A DNA stretch of 64,000 bases, from the NCBI RefSeq assembly GCF_005405005.1, contig NZ_BJDH01000005.1, positions 124,001 through 188,000 on the forward strand, read 5' to 3'. The translations under genes and the position numbers were made by a program. Shown here one piece after another: positions 16,833-25,627 of the stretch. How positions within the stretch are numbered: the stretch's first letter is position 1; each line of letters opens with the position of its first letter. The stretch is from Lactiplantibacillus daoliensis (GTDB taxonomy: Bacteria; Bacillota; Bacilli; Lactobacillales; Lactobacillaceae). A model generated the notes under the pieces. That model was given only the letters and a program-made list of their open reading frames with translations. It had not been told where the DNA came from and ran no database searches.

Positions 16833-17795
16833 ATGGATCGCAAATTAATCGGTGTCGACCTTGGTGGGACGACGACTAAATTCGCTATTTTAACTGAAAA
16901 TGGCGACATTCAACAAAAGTGGAGTATCGAAACCACTATCTTAGATGAAGGGGCACACATCGTGCCAAACATCATCGACTCAATCAATCATCATTTGGAT
17001 CTCTACAAGATGGATCGTTCTCAATTTGTCGGTATTGGCATGGGAACTCCCGGGACTGTTGATTTAGACGCCGGGACAGTTATTGGTGCCTACAACTTAA
17101 ACTGGAAGACCTTACAACCAGTTAAAAAACAAATCGAAGCTGGAACCGGAATCAAGTTTACGCTTGATAACGATGCCAACGTAGCTGCTTTGGGCGAACG
17201 CTGGAAAGGCGCTGGCGAAAACGGCAATGATGTGGCCTTTGTGACCTTAGGGACTGGTGTCGGTGGTGGTTTGATCGCTGGCGGTCATTTACTTCACGGT
17301 GCTGCTGGTGCCGCTGGTGAAATCGGTCATGTGACCGTAGAACCTAATGGTTACATGTGTACTTGTGGCAAGCGCGGTTGTTTGGAACAATACGCTTCAG
17401 CAACTGGTGTGGTTCACGTTGCGCGAGATATGGCTGAAGAATTCTCTGGTGCTTCTAAATTAAAAGAACTTTTAGACAATGGTGAAGAAATCAGTTCAAA
17501 AATTACCTTTGACTTAGCTAAAGAAGACGATGCCTTAGCTAAAAAGGTTGTTGACAAGGTTTCATATTACTTAGGTTTAGCTTTGGCTAACGTTGGTAAT
17601 ACCATGAACCCATCTTCAATCATCATTGGTGGTGGCGTTTCTGCAGCCGGCGACTTCTTATTGAAGCAAGTTGACGCTTACTTCCAACAATTCACATTCC
17701 CAACTGTTCGGAATACGACAAAGTTGAAGTTAGCGGTTTTAGGTAATGACGCCGGTGTTATTGGCGCCGCATCATTAGCTCAACGTTTTATCTAA
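16833..17795 (+). CDS. glcK: glucokinase (ROK family)
   Basis: Phosphorylates glucose to glucose 6-phosphate with ATP. 320 residues. ATP-binding motif GVDLGGTTTKFAI at the N-terminus; glucose-binding GEIGHVTVEP; ROK zinc site CTCGKRGCLEQYAS with three cysteines. The start at 16833 places GGAGGG (16817) about 10 bases upstream; the longer frame begins inside the yqgQ stop. Last gene of the unit that begins with the folate cyclo-ligase; a terminator follows. Confidence 0.95.
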   Translation: MDRKLIGVDLGGTTTKFAILTENGDIQQKWSIETTILDEGAHIVPNIIDSINHHLDLYKMDRSQFVGIGMGTPGTVDLDAGTVIGAYNLNWKTLQPVKKQIEAGTGIKFTLDNDANVAALGERWKGAGENGNDVAFVTLGTGVGGGLIAGGHLLHGAAGAAGEIGHVTVEPNGYMCTCGKRGCLEQYASATGVVHVARDMAEEFSGASKLKELLDNGEEISSKITFDLAKEDDALAKKVVDKVSYYLGLALANVGNTMNPSSIIIGGGVSAAGDFLLKQVDAYFQQFTFPTVRNTTKLKLAVLGNDAGVIGAASLAQRFI

Positions 17796-17808
17796 TTCAT
17801 TGATGTGT

Positions 17809-17839
17809 GAAAAGAGTCCTCAAGAGGGGCTCTTTTTTA
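17809..17839 (+). terminator. terminator after glcK
   Basis: AAAAGAGTCC / GGGGCTCTTTT followed by TT. Confidence 0.88.
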
Positions 17840-17968
17840 GTTCAAGGTGATTTCTGCTAGCCATACCTGTGTCGTCAATTGGCTAAATCTTAGTTGAAAC
17901 CACAGTAGGACTAGTAAAAGTAAGCGGTTTTGTGTAAAATAAAGAAGTAGAAATTAGGAGGGATAGCG

Positions 17969-18382
17969 TTGGTTTTAGGTGCAGTTGGTGTGATGACATA
18001 CGTTAACACGGTGTTGATCATCTTAATCGCGGCATATTTTATTTATGTCTTTTATAGTTATATTCGTCGGCGTCAGGTTTCAACGATGCTAGATGAAGAA
18101 GAATTTACTAAGGGAATGCGTAAGGCTCAAGTGATTGACTTACGTGAAAAGAAGGAATTTGATGCGGGACATATTTTAGGCGCTCGTAATATTCCCTATA
18201 ATTCCTTAAAGGTTCGGATGGGTGAATTACGTCAAGACATGCCCGTTTATGTTTATGACCAAAATCATACGTTAAGCACGCGAGCAGTGGCAATCTTAGC
18301 TAAAAACGGGTATTCAAACTTATGTATTTTGAAACCTGGTTATGCCCGTTGGGAAGGCAAGACGAAAAAAGCGAAGTATTAA
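17969..18382 (+). CDS. membrane-anchored rhodanese-fold protein without the catalytic Cys
   Basis: 137 residues: one N-terminal membrane helix (VNTVLIILIAAYFIYVFYSY), basic stop-transfer RRR, then a single rhodanese domain (VIDLREKKEFDAGHILGARN). The active-site loop that normally starts with Cys reads YVYDQNHTLSTRA here, so sulfur transfer by the usual mechanism is not possible. It resembles YqhL of Bacilli, also found near glcK. TTG start with AGGAGGG about 6 bases upstream. Probably a structural or regulatory role; unproven. Confidence 0.85.
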   Translation: MVLGAVGVMTYVNTVLIILIAAYFIYVFYSYIRRRQVSTMLDEEEFTKGMRKAQVIDLREKKEFDAGHILGARNIPYNSLKVRMGELRQDMPVYVYDQNHTLSTRAVAILAKNGYSNLCILKPGYARWEGKTKKAKY

Positions 18383-18430
18383 AAAAATGGCGGCCGGAAC
18401 AAAATAACTTTGTTCGTGCCACCATTTTTT
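18383..18430. terminator. bidirectional terminator
   Basis: AAAAATGG ... GGAACAAA / TTTGTTCG ... CCACCATTTTTT between the rhodanese-like gene and the convergent small gene. Confidence 0.85.
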
Positions 18431-18434
18431 GTTA

Positions 18435-18611
18435 TTAACCGTTATGGGCTGAACGACTCTTGCGTAAGGCCTTTTTACGGCTTTCTTCAAATTTATTTTC
18501 TTGATCTTCAATTGGGTCAACGACCTGTTTCTTGAATGATAAAACGGAACCGATAACGGCACCGGCAGTCGCAACTACCCCAAATAAGAACCCGCGTGTA
18601 AATGATTTCAT
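18435..18611 (-). CDS. small membrane-associated protein (DUF3042-like)
   Basis: 58 residues: MKSFTRGFLFGVVATAGAVI at the N-terminus, one hydrophobic helix, then a charged tail (FKKQVVDPIEDQENKFEESR and KKALRKSRSAH). This matches my recollection of DUF3042, a lactic acid bacterial family of unknown function. AGGAGG lies 7 bases before the ATG. Convergent with the rhodanese-fold gene and followed by a shared terminator. Confidence 0.8.
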   Translation of the reverse strand: MKSFTRGFLFGVVATAGAVIGSVLSFKKQVVDPIEDQENKFEESRKKALRKSRSAHNG

Positions 18612-18714
18612 CGTTTGAACCTCCTAATAATTTGTTACATTCATTATGTATGTTTTTCGTTGAAAGCGCAATATTAAAAGCTTAAAAAAGGTCTAAGCTA
18701 ATTGAGGTGATTAG

Positions 18715-19449
18715 ATGTTAACTCAAATTATCGCTCATCGTGGCAGTAAAGGCACTCGTCCCGAAAATACGTTACCAGCGTTTGAAGCGGCATTGGCTGA
18801 TGGCGCAGATGGCATTGAAACGGACGTGCATCTATCAAAAGATGGCCACCTGATCATTATTCATGACGAAAAAGTTGATCGCACCACTGACGGTAAAGGG
18901 CGCGTGTTGGATTTAACTTTGGCACAATTAAAACGCTTGGATGCGGGTGCTAAATTTGATTCCGTCTATGCGGGCACGCGAATTCCAACACTAGATGAAG
19001 TGGTGCAGTTACTCGTCAAGGCGAACTTTACTGGCATTTTTAATCTGGAATTGAAAACGAATAAGATTCATTATGATGGCATTGAAGCGTTAGTGGCGGA
19101 TTACTTTAATCATCACGAGGTGCCATTCAAGTTGGTCTATTCGAGTTTCTATCCGAAGTCAATTGAACGACTGCATGCATTACAACCAACCGCTGAATTC
19201 GATAGTTTATTCGAGAGCAAGTTTAAGACTGCCAGACGGCTGCATGCGGAACATGTGATTATTGGGTACCATCCGGATATTCGGTGGGTACGGCGGCACT
19301 GGCTGTTGTTGCCAAAAGTGCAACTCCGGCCCTGGACGGTCAATTCGGAACGTGATATGCGATTCTGCTATCGTCATCAATTTGCGGGCCTGATTACGGA
19401 TTATCCAGGTCTGGCGCATCGCTTACGACTAAAAATGCAAGGGAGCTAA
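18715..19449 (+). CDS. glycerophosphodiester phosphodiesterase
   Basis: Hydrolyses glycerophosphodiesters to glycerol 3-phosphate and an alcohol. 244 residues, single GDPD domain, no signal peptide, so cytoplasmic. Catalytic motifs: IAHRGSKGTRPENTLPAF (His and Glu), ETDVHLSKDG (metal Glu/Asp) and IIHDEKVDRTTDG (second His). The TIM-barrel end motif FAGLITDYPGL is intact. It precedes miaA by 6 bases, so they are probably co-transcribed although the functions are unrelated. Confidence 0.92.
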   Translation: MLTQIIAHRGSKGTRPENTLPAFEAALADGADGIETDVHLSKDGHLIIIHDEKVDRTTDGKGRVLDLTLAQLKRLDAGAKFDSVYAGTRIPTLDEVVQLLVKANFTGIFNLELKTNKIHYDGIEALVADYFNHHEVPFKLVYSSFYPKSIERLHALQPTAEFDSLFESKFKTARRLHAEHVIIGYHPDIRWVRRHWLLLPKVQLRPWTVNSERDMRFCYRHQFAGLITDYPGLAHRLRLKMQGS

Positions 19450-19455
19450 CGACAT

Positions 19456-20382
19456 TTGACAGGTAAAAAGGTACTATTAATTGCCGGTCCCACGGCTGTC
19501 GGGAAAACGGCATTAGCCATTGACTTGGCCAAGAAATTTAACGGTGAAGTGATCTCTGGCGATTCGATGCAAGTTTATCGCCATTTAGATATTGGCACGG
19601 CCAAGGTTTTGCCAGCTGAACGACAGGGAATTCCACATTACTTAATTGATATTAAAGCGGTGCAGGAACGTTTTACCGTGGCAGAGTTTGTCACTCGCGC
19701 CACGGATTTGATTAATCAGATTCAAGCGCGAGGGAAATTACCGATTATTGCTGGTGGAACAGGGTTTTACCTGCAATCTTTGCTGGCTGGTTATCAGTTT
19801 GGCTCGGCAACGACGGAACCAGACTTGGCGTATCGGCAGTCATGGTTTGATTATGCTGCCAGTCATGGCACACCAGCCGTTTGGACAGCACTCAAAAAGA
19901 TTGATCCAGCGGCGGCGACCGGAATTGAACCGCAGAATTTGGTGCGTGTCGTTCGTGCTTTAGAGTATTGGCATACAAGTGGTCAGAAGTTCTCTGAACA
20001 AGCTGACGAGGCCCCACAGACGTTGGATGCTCGTACGATATGTTTAACTGCTGAACGATCATTGTTATATGCACGTATCAATCAACGCGTGGATCAGATG
20101 ATGTCGGCTGGTTTGGTCGATGAAGCCAAATGGTTATTTGATCAGGGTGGCACTGACCTGCCAGCGGGCAAGGGGATCGGCTATCATGAGCTCTTCCCAT
20201 ATTTTGCCGGTGACAGTGATTTAGACACGGCGGTCGCGTTAATCAAGCAGGATTCCCGGCGCTATGCCAAGCGTCAGCTAACGTGGTTCCGCAACAAAAT
20301 GACGGTGGATTGGTATAACCTATTAGAAGATCCTTCACAACAAGCAATGATTATGACCGAACTAGCTAGTTGGTTAAATTAA
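19456..20382 (+). CDS. miaA: tRNA dimethylallyltransferase
   Basis: Adds dimethylallyl to A37 of tRNAs reading codons that start with U. 308 residues. P-loop GPTAVGKTALAID, substrate motif SGDSMQVYRHLDIGTAK, and the tRNA-contacting GIGYHELFPYF and RRYAKRQLTWFRNK are all present. TTG start with GGGAG about 10 bases upstream. It lies just ahead of glnR-glnA, an order common in Firmicutes. Confidence 0.96.
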   Translation: MTGKKVLLIAGPTAVGKTALAIDLAKKFNGEVISGDSMQVYRHLDIGTAKVLPAERQGIPHYLIDIKAVQERFTVAEFVTRATDLINQIQARGKLPIIAGGTGFYLQSLLAGYQFGSATTEPDLAYRQSWFDYAASHGTPAVWTALKKIDPAAATGIEPQNLVRVVRALEYWHTSGQKFSEQADEAPQTLDARTICLTAERSLLYARINQRVDQMMSAGLVDEAKWLFDQGGTDLPAGKGIGYHELFPYFAGDSDLDTAVALIKQDSRRYAKRQLTWFRNKMTVDWYNLLEDPSQQAMIMTELASWLN

Positions 20383-20411
20383 AAATTAAATTGGTATACC
20401 CGTATAAATGA

Positions 20412-20428
20412 TGTGATATTTTCTTACA
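20412..20428 (+). promoter_or_regulatory. GlnR operator
   Basis: TGTGATATTTTCTTACA matches the GlnR/TnrA consensus TGTNA-N7-TNACA exactly and is extended to ATGT...ACAT. It lies 7 bases upstream of the -35 of the glnRA promoter, fitting autoregulation by GlnR in nitrogen excess. Confidence 0.85.
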
Positions 20429-20435
20429 TGAATGA

Positions 20436-20464
20436 TTGACATTCCAGAATGAGATTGCTAATAT
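20436..20464 (+). promoter_or_regulatory. glnRA promoter
   Basis: TTGACA (20436-20441), 17-base spacer, TAATAT (20459-20464); 28 bases before the glnR start. Confidence 0.88.
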
Positions 20465-20492
20465 TAACACTGTATTAAAGAGGAGGGTCGTC

Positions 20493-20873
20493 ATGAAAGA
20501 AAAGGAATTACGTCGTTCGTTAGCAGTCTTACCAATTGGTACGGTTATGAAGTTAGCTAATTTAACCGCGCGACAGATTCGTTATTACGAAGAACAGGAC
20601 TTGATTCATCCGGAGCGTAATGCCGGGAATCGACGGATGTTTTCGCTGAACGATGTGGATCGTTTGTTAGAAATTAAAGACTATTTAGCTGATGGGATTA
20701 ATATGGCTGGTATTAAAGAAATTTATGCCATGCAAAAGCAAAAAGCCCAACAAAAAGAAGCGGACTTAGCGCGGCCATTAACTGACAACGATGTACGCCG
20801 AATCTTGCATGACGAGTTTCTGAATATCGGGGGCTTAAAAGCTAAGGATGGTCCGGAATATCCAACTCATTAA
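20493..20873 (+). CDS. glnR: glutamine synthetase repressor GlnR (MerR family)
   Basis: 126 residues. MerR-type helix-turn-helix at the N-terminus (MKLANLTARQIRYYEEQDLI), then a dimerisation helix and the C-terminal tail that senses feedback-inhibited glutamine synthetase. ATG 20493 follows GAGGAGGG; the longer frame to 20436 overlaps the promoter and is not used. Directly upstream of glnA, with its own perfect GlnR box, so the pair forms the usual autoregulated nitrogen circuit. Confidence 0.96.
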   Translation: MKEKELRRSLAVLPIGTVMKLANLTARQIRYYEEQDLIHPERNAGNRRMFSLNDVDRLLEIKDYLADGINMAGIKEIYAMQKQKAQQKEADLARPLTDNDVRRILHDEFLNIGGLKAKDGPEYPTH

Positions 20874-20917
20874 TGCGTCTGCATCCAGATAGTCAACCAA
20901 TTTAAGGAGCGATTTTC

Positions 20918-22264
20918 ATGGCAAAACAGCAGTATACTAAGGACGATATTCGCAAAATCGTCAAAGAAGAAAACGTTAATTTCTTACGTTTAATGTTCAC
21001 TGATTTATTCGGTACCATCAAAAACGTGGAAGTGCCAGTGTCTCAACTGGACAAGTTATTAGATAACAAGTTAATGTTTGACGGTTCTTCAATCGACGGC
21101 TTTGTTCGGATTGAAGAGAGTGACATGTACCTGTACCCAGATTTATCAACTTGGTTGATCATGCCTTGGAACACGGAACATGGCAAGATTGCCCGGATTA
21201 TCTGTGAAGTTTATACCACTGACCGCAAGCCATTCGAAGGCGACCCACGGAATAATTTAATTCGGGTCTTAAGCGATATGCGTGATGCGGGTTATACCGC
21301 CTTTAATATTGGGACGGAACCTGAATTCTTCTTATTTAAGATGAATGAGAAGGGTGAACCAACGACCGAATTGAATGATAAAGGGAGCTATTTTGACTTG
21401 GCTCCAATGGACATGGGCGAGAACTGTCGTCGTGATATTGCGCTTGAACTTGAACGCTTGGGCTTCAATGTTGAAGCCAGTCACCATGAAGTTGCTCCTG
21501 GCCAACATGAAATTGACTTTAAGTATGCAGACGCTTTAGCCGCGGCCGATCACATTCAAACCTTTAAATTAGTCGTCAAAACGATCGCACGTAAGTACAA
21601 TTTATGGGCAACCTTTATGCCAAAGCCTTTAAACGGGGTCAATGGTTCTGGGATGCACGTCAATATGTCCTTATTCCATGATCAAGGCAATGCGTTTTAC
21701 GATCAAAGTGAAAAAGACGAATTACAATTATCAACGGATGCTTACCACTTCTTGGGCGGCTTGATGAAGCATGCTCGCAGTTATACAGCGGTGACTAATC
21801 CAACCGTTAACTCGTACAAGCGTTTAGTGCCTGGGTACGAAGCGCCAGTTTATGTGGCTTGGTCTGGGTCTAACCGGTCACCAATGATCCGTATTCCAAG
21901 TGCGCGTGGTTTATCGACTCGTTTGGAACTTCGGAGTGTTGATGCTTCTGCTAATCCATATTTAGCATTTGCAACTGTTTTGGAAGCTGGACTCGATGGC
22001 ATTAAGAATAATATCGAACCACCAAAGAGTGTTGATCGCAATATTTATGTGATGGATGAAGATGAACGCCGTGAAGCTGGCATTGTCGACTTACCATCAA
22101 CTTTGCATAATGCCTTAAAAGAATTCCAAACTGATCCAACGATGAAGAAAGCCTTAGGGCCACATATTTATCAAAGTTTCTTGGAAGCTAAACGACTTGA
22201 ATGGGCTTCATACCGTCAACAAGTTAGTGAATGGGAACGTGAACAGTACATGGAATTGTACTAA
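20918..22264 (+). CDS. glnA: glutamine synthetase type I
   Basis: Makes glutamine from glutamate, ammonia and ATP; main nitrogen-assimilation enzyme. 448 residues, the size of the Bacillus-type GSI-alpha, which lacks the adenylylation insert. Motifs: [56 protein letters not shown], and the ATP-binding [16 protein letters not shown]. Ends in [10 protein letters not shown], as usual. It binds GlnR when feedback-inhibited. A strong terminator follows. Confidence 0.98.
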   Translation: MAKQQYTKDDIRKIVKEENVNFLRLMFTDLFGTIKNVEVPVSQLDKLLDNKLMFDGSSIDGFVRIEESDMYLYPDLSTWLIMPWNTEHGKIARIICEVYTTDRKPFEGDPRNNLIRVLSDMRDAGYTAFNIGTEPEFFLFKMNEKGEPTTELNDKGSYFDLAPMDMGENCRRDIALELERLGFNVEASHHEVAPGQHEIDFKYADALAAADHIQTFKLVVKTIARKYNLWATFMPKPLNGVNGSGMHVNMSLFHDQGNAFYDQSEKDELQLSTDAYHFLGGLMKHARSYTAVTNPTVNSYKRLVPGYEAPVYVAWSGSNRSPMIRIPSARGLSTRLELRSVDASANPYLAFATVLEAGLDGIKNNIEPPKSVDRNIYVMDEDERREAGIVDLPSTLHNALKEFQTDPTMKKALGPHIYQSFLEAKRLEWASYRQQVSEWEREQYMELY

Positions 22265-22288
22265 AAAGCGATAAATTCAACTGAATTG

Positions 22289-22330
22289 AGCGGTTAGAAC
22301 ACCAAGTTGGTCGTTCTAACTGCTTTTTTG
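22289..22330 (+). terminator. terminator after glnA
   Basis: AGCGGTTAGAAC / GTTCTAACTGCT followed by TTTTT. Confidence 0.9.
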
Positions 22331-22450
22331 TTAGTTTTTTGGAAAATTGGCGACACAACCCTTTCTTAATCGGGTTATTTTCGGTAACATTAAGGACAGA
22401 AGTGCAAGTCAGCAATTTGCCAATTATCAATTGATTGCAAGGAGATTATC

Positions 22451-23338
22451 ATGGAAAAACAAAATCAGCCAGGTCTTGAAAAACAAGATCAACGGACGAG
22501 CGAGCTTACGAATAGCTTACAGCAAAAACTGGACTATTTAACGACGCTACGTCAAGCAATAACGGCTGGTGACGACCGGTTAATTTACGAATTGATCGAT
22601 GGCGACCACTATCATCAAGCCTTATTGAACGAAGAACCTAATCCAGCTCGAAACGCACAGGTGGATTTAATTACGGATGTTCATCCAGCAATCAGTCACT
22701 ACCTCAGTACGAAATTGATTGACTATTTAGCACATGAATACCCATTCTTTTATTACGAAGAAATCCAGCCAGGTGAATTCCAGATTTATTTTGGGAATTG
22801 GTGGGATCGGCGCCGTTTTGGCAAGCTAAATGTCTTAAATGTGGCGTTTGAGTTTAGTCAAGAAGAATTCAACAAGTTACAACAGACTTTTGAATTAGCC
22901 ATGGCCCATAAACGGTACAATACAGATAACATTCAAAAGGTTTCGGCCGCTAATGATGAACTTCAAAAGCTCATCGATGCGCAAGATGACCGGGATGCTG
23001 AAAAAGATCAGTTGCGGCAACAATTAAAAGAAAACGGCCAACGTAACTCGTTGTTTGATTCTGGCCGGATTAAAGAAGAACGACAACAAATTATTGACCA
23101 ATTAACAAAATTGGCTGATGCCGATGAACAAGCCAATAATGCGCACGCCACTATGAAAGATAACGAAGCTAAAATTTTGTCGTTGTCTAAAGAAGACACG
23201 ATTTTGGCCTACGAAAAGCAAGCTATCGAAACGTCGTTCAAGAGTTTTGAAAACTTTAATGAGCGTAATCGTAGTCTTTATGTGGACTATTTGACAACGC
23301 TGATTGGAAAGGCGCAGGTAGCTGCTGATGGCGAATGA
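22451..23338 (+). CDS. conserved coiled-coil protein of unknown function
   Basis: 295 residues, soluble and acidic. The N-terminal half looks globular with many aromatics (YPFFYYEEIQPGEFQIYFG, NWWDRRRFGKLN). The second half (about 165-265) is a long charged coiled coil (DDRDAEKDQLRQQLKENGQR). I recognise no catalytic motif. AAGGAG precedes the ATG. It is first in a three-gene unit; its stop overlaps the next gene by 11 bases, and a dUTPase gene follows, suggesting a shared function that I cannot name. Confidence 0.75.
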   Translation: MEKQNQPGLEKQDQRTSELTNSLQQKLDYLTTLRQAITAGDDRLIYELIDGDHYHQALLNEEPNPARNAQVDLITDVHPAISHYLSTKLIDYLAHEYPFFYYEEIQPGEFQIYFGNWWDRRRFGKLNVLNVAFEFSQEEFNKLQQTFELAMAHKRYNTDNIQKVSAANDELQKLIDAQDDRDAEKDQLRQQLKENGQRNSLFDSGRIKEERQQIIDQLTKLADADEQANNAHATMKDNEAKILSLSKEDTILAYEKQAIETSFKSFENFNERNRSLYVDYLTTLIGKAQVAADGE

Positions 23339-24278
23339 GACGAATAAAATTGACGCTGCAACGCTAAGCACGCACGGTAAGCTTGCGATGTTTAACGAGG
23401 GTCTGAAGAAGGGCTTAGCGAACGGGGAAAAATTCACGGCGCTGATGGATCAGTTAATTGATACCACGGATGCCGAGGCCTTGTTAGCAGCTGCTCAGAA
23501 GCTGGCCGATTTCAAACTAGATTCGGCTTACGTGACATTCCCGCATCAATATAAAAATGCCGATTATTATCTCATTTTTATGAGTCGTTTGCTAAGTATG
23601 CATCAAGATGAACAAGCTACGCTAAAAACACGGGCGCATAGTGAAGCGTTGTATCACGTTTTTGATGCGATTTCTGATGACTATACATTTTTGTATCAAG
23701 TTGTTGATGGTGAAAATGGTGGGGCTTATTATCGTGAACAGACGACTGGTGAAAATTTATTTTATATTCACTTAGAACGGCGGTTATTGCGCTTTAATAG
23801 CACGGCATTTACCAATTTATTTATTAATAAATTGTTGCTGAAGGGTGCGGATGTCGCCCAGATTAATACTGTATTGGCAACATTGATCAATTTTGGTCAT
23901 GATTTACAGGACGATTTTGGTTTCAACGTTGACTTCAATATTTTGGATGTCAACAATGCAGCCCGCTACGAGTTACGCCAAACGAATCTCGATGGCGAAG
24001 TTTTGGATAAACTCTTTGTGTTAGCTGCTGAACATGACTACATGTTACGTAATTCACCAAATGGTCATGGTGCCGAGATCGAATTGCCGGGCGCCTTAGT
24101 CATTGACGTTTTCGACGCTGGCACGCCGGAAAATGCGAAGTGGGTCTTAACTGTTCGCGATACCGAACAACGAGTCTCTTGGTTCGACGTGTTACTTCAC
24201 TTTGATTTCATGCGGGATTGGTATCTCAATAATATTGAGGCCCTAGAAATTAAAGCAGACCCATTGGTGTTCGCATAG
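23328..24278 (+). CDS. conserved protein of unknown function
   Basis: 316 residues, soluble and acidic, no signal peptide or membrane helix. Notable segments are YVTFPHQYKNADYYLIFMS near residue 65 and VLTVRDTEQRVSWFDVLLHF near the C-terminus. I do not recognise the family. It starts inside the preceding gene (11-base overlap, translational coupling) and ends 15 bases before the dUTPase start. A partner of the upstream coiled-coil protein is the simplest guess. Confidence 0.75.
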   Translation: MANETNKIDAATLSTHGKLAMFNEGLKKGLANGEKFTALMDQLIDTTDAEALLAAAQKLADFKLDSAYVTFPHQYKNADYYLIFMSRLLSMHQDEQATLKTRAHSEALYHVFDAISDDYTFLYQVVDGENGGAYYREQTTGENLFYIHLERRLLRFNSTAFTNLFINKLLLKGADVAQINTVLATLINFGHDLQDDFGFNVDFNILDVNNAARYELRQTNLDGEVLDKLFVLAAEHDYMLRNSPNGHGAEIELPGALVIDVFDAGTPENAKWVLTVRDTEQRVSWFDVLLHFDFMRDWYLNNIEALEIKADPLVFA

Positions 24279-24293
24279 CTGATGGAGGTAGAT

Positions 24294-24833
24294 ATGTTAG
24301 ATTTAACCACGTTATTACAACAATCAATTCGATTGGATCAAGATATTACGCGTCGACAAGCGATTCATTGGAAACCAGCAGATCGGTTGCAGAATGCGAT
24401 GGTCTCACTGGACGTGGAACTCGCTGAGATGGCGAATACTTCGGAGTGGTTCAAAGTTTGGAAGATTCATAAGGGTAAGGCGGATGCTGGTAAAACCCAT
24501 CGTGAAACGTTACTCAATGAATATGTCGATGCCATGGATTTCTTTTTCTTGGTTGCGGCGATTCAACAATGGACACATCTGATCCCAATGATGCCGAGCG
24601 AGTTAACCGAGCTAACTGACAAACGACCAACCGATTTGAATAAACAATACTTAGCCATCAAGCACTTGCTGTATGATGCGTACTTTAATCATCGACAGGT
24701 GAGTTACAAGCACGCATGGCATGTCTTTTTGAAGATTGGTTTAGTTGAGTTTGGTTACTCACAAGCGGAGATTCAGGCGGCCTTTATTGCCAAGAATCAA
24801 GTTAACGAGCAGCGCCAAGAAAATGATTATTGA
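24294..24833 (+). CDS. dimeric-type dUTPase (MazG-like all-alpha NTP pyrophosphatase)
   Basis: 179 residues, all-alpha fold. The metal-binding pattern of the dUTPase_2 family is visible: ELAEMANTSEWFKVW (ExxE) and, about 30 residues on, LLNEYVDAMDFFFLVA (ExxD). It likely hydrolyses dUTP, keeping uracil out of DNA and supplying dUMP for dTMP synthesis. The ATG at 24294 has ATGGAGG 8 bases upstream, so the ATG at 24282 is not used. Last gene of the post-glnA unit, followed by a terminator. Confidence 0.85.
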   Translation: MLDLTTLLQQSIRLDQDITRRQAIHWKPADRLQNAMVSLDVELAEMANTSEWFKVWKIHKGKADAGKTHRETLLNEYVDAMDFFFLVAAIQQWTHLIPMMPSELTELTDKRPTDLNKQYLAIKHLLYDAYFNHRQVSYKHAWHVFLKIGLVEFGYSQAEIQAAFIAKNQVNEQRQENDY

Positions 24834-24837
24834 AATG

Positions 24838-24866
24838 AAGTGTAGCTGTTAAGGCTACGCTTTTTT
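24838..24866 (+). terminator. terminator after the dUTPase gene
   Basis: GTGTAGC / GCTACGC followed by TTTTTT. Confidence 0.88.
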
Positions 24867-24871
24867 CGTCC

Positions 24872-24905
24872 AAAAAAGCATCTGAACGGTTTTCAGATGC
24901 TTGTG
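24872..24905 (-). terminator. terminator of the Ser-rich lipoprotein gene
   Basis: On the minus strand, AAGCATCTGAA / TTCAGATGCTT followed by TTTT; placed back-to-back with the preceding plus-strand terminator. Confidence 0.85.
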
Positions 24906-24911
24906 GTCTAA

Positions 24912-25463
24912 TTATTTCATTGAGCGCCGGTAGCCGGCTGCCTGTGCTTCAGCTTCACTGTTGAACTGTACGCCGTTGCCATGGGGATTACGATAATTGT
25001 GTTGACCAGGAACATGATAGATTTTGCTCTTGGGGTTGCCCCAAATGACGGCTGTTTTTTCGGCACCTGATTTTTGCGTTGCGGGTGTCGCTTTGGTTTC
25101 TGGTTGAGGTGCACTGGTTGCAGCGGCGCTATCAGTACTAGCAGTGTTGGTAGCGCTACTGGTGCTTGAGGCCGTCGTCTTCGGCTCAGCTTTTTGACTT
25201 GTTGAGGAACTAGTTGATTGTGTGATTTCATCAGTAATACTAGTGTCTAGTGCTTGAATCGACTCACTGGAAGCCGAACTACTAGAATTGTTGACCGATG
25301 AGCTAGTAGAACTGCTGGTAGGACTTTTACTTGATTTTTCCACGGCCGAGGATGAGCTAGAAGTGGTGACAGCGGTACTGGCTTCTGAACTACAACCGGC
25401 TAATGCAACCCCAGTAGCTGCTAATAAAATAAGACTTAATACTTGATGCTTAAACTTTTTCAT
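24912..25463 (-). CDS. Ser-rich lipoprotein with a small C-terminal YHVPG domain
   Basis: 183 residues. Lipoprotein signal (LSLILLAATGVALAGC) with lipobox LAGC. A very long Ser/Thr/Ala-rich linker follows (about residues 25-135), presumably spanning the wall. The last 45 residues hold a compact conserved-looking motif, NPKSKIYHVPGQHNY followed by FNSEAEAQAAGYRRSMK. This resembles the Ada-type zinc-binding/nuclease-tail module but has no Cys, so metal binding is doubtful. The start is preceded by GGAGGC. Function unknown. Confidence 0.75.
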   Translation of the reverse strand: MKKFKHQVLSLILLAATGVALAGCSSEASTAVTTSSSSSAVEKSSKSPTSSSTSSSVNNSSSSASSESIQALDTSITDEITQSTSSSTSQKAEPKTTASSTSSATNTASTDSAAATSAPQPETKATPATQKSGAEKTAVIWGNPKSKIYHVPGQHNYRNPHGNGVQFNSEAEAQAAGYRRSMK

Positions 25464-25627
25464 GACTGAAACGCCTCCAAAGAAATAATTTTTTCGTGAC
25501 TTTGAGCCACTATTACTTAAATACGCAAATTCTAGGAAGTTTCATTTTTTTAATTTTAGTTTTATTTTCAAAAATCAATTGGTTGTCTAATTACCATGGA
25601 ATCCGGTGCTAGCTGATTAAATAAGAA
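25464..25627. other. intergenic stretch without a recognised gene
   Basis: A+T-rich region between the lipoprotein gene start and the tRNA-Arg promoter. It must hold the lipoprotein promoter on the minus strand; no ORF or clear repeat is seen. Confidence 0.4.

Noticed and set aside
22451-24278. The two post-glnA proteins as halves of one frameshifted gene
   Set aside because: Each has its own start and complete-looking domain; the 11-base overlap is normal coupling.
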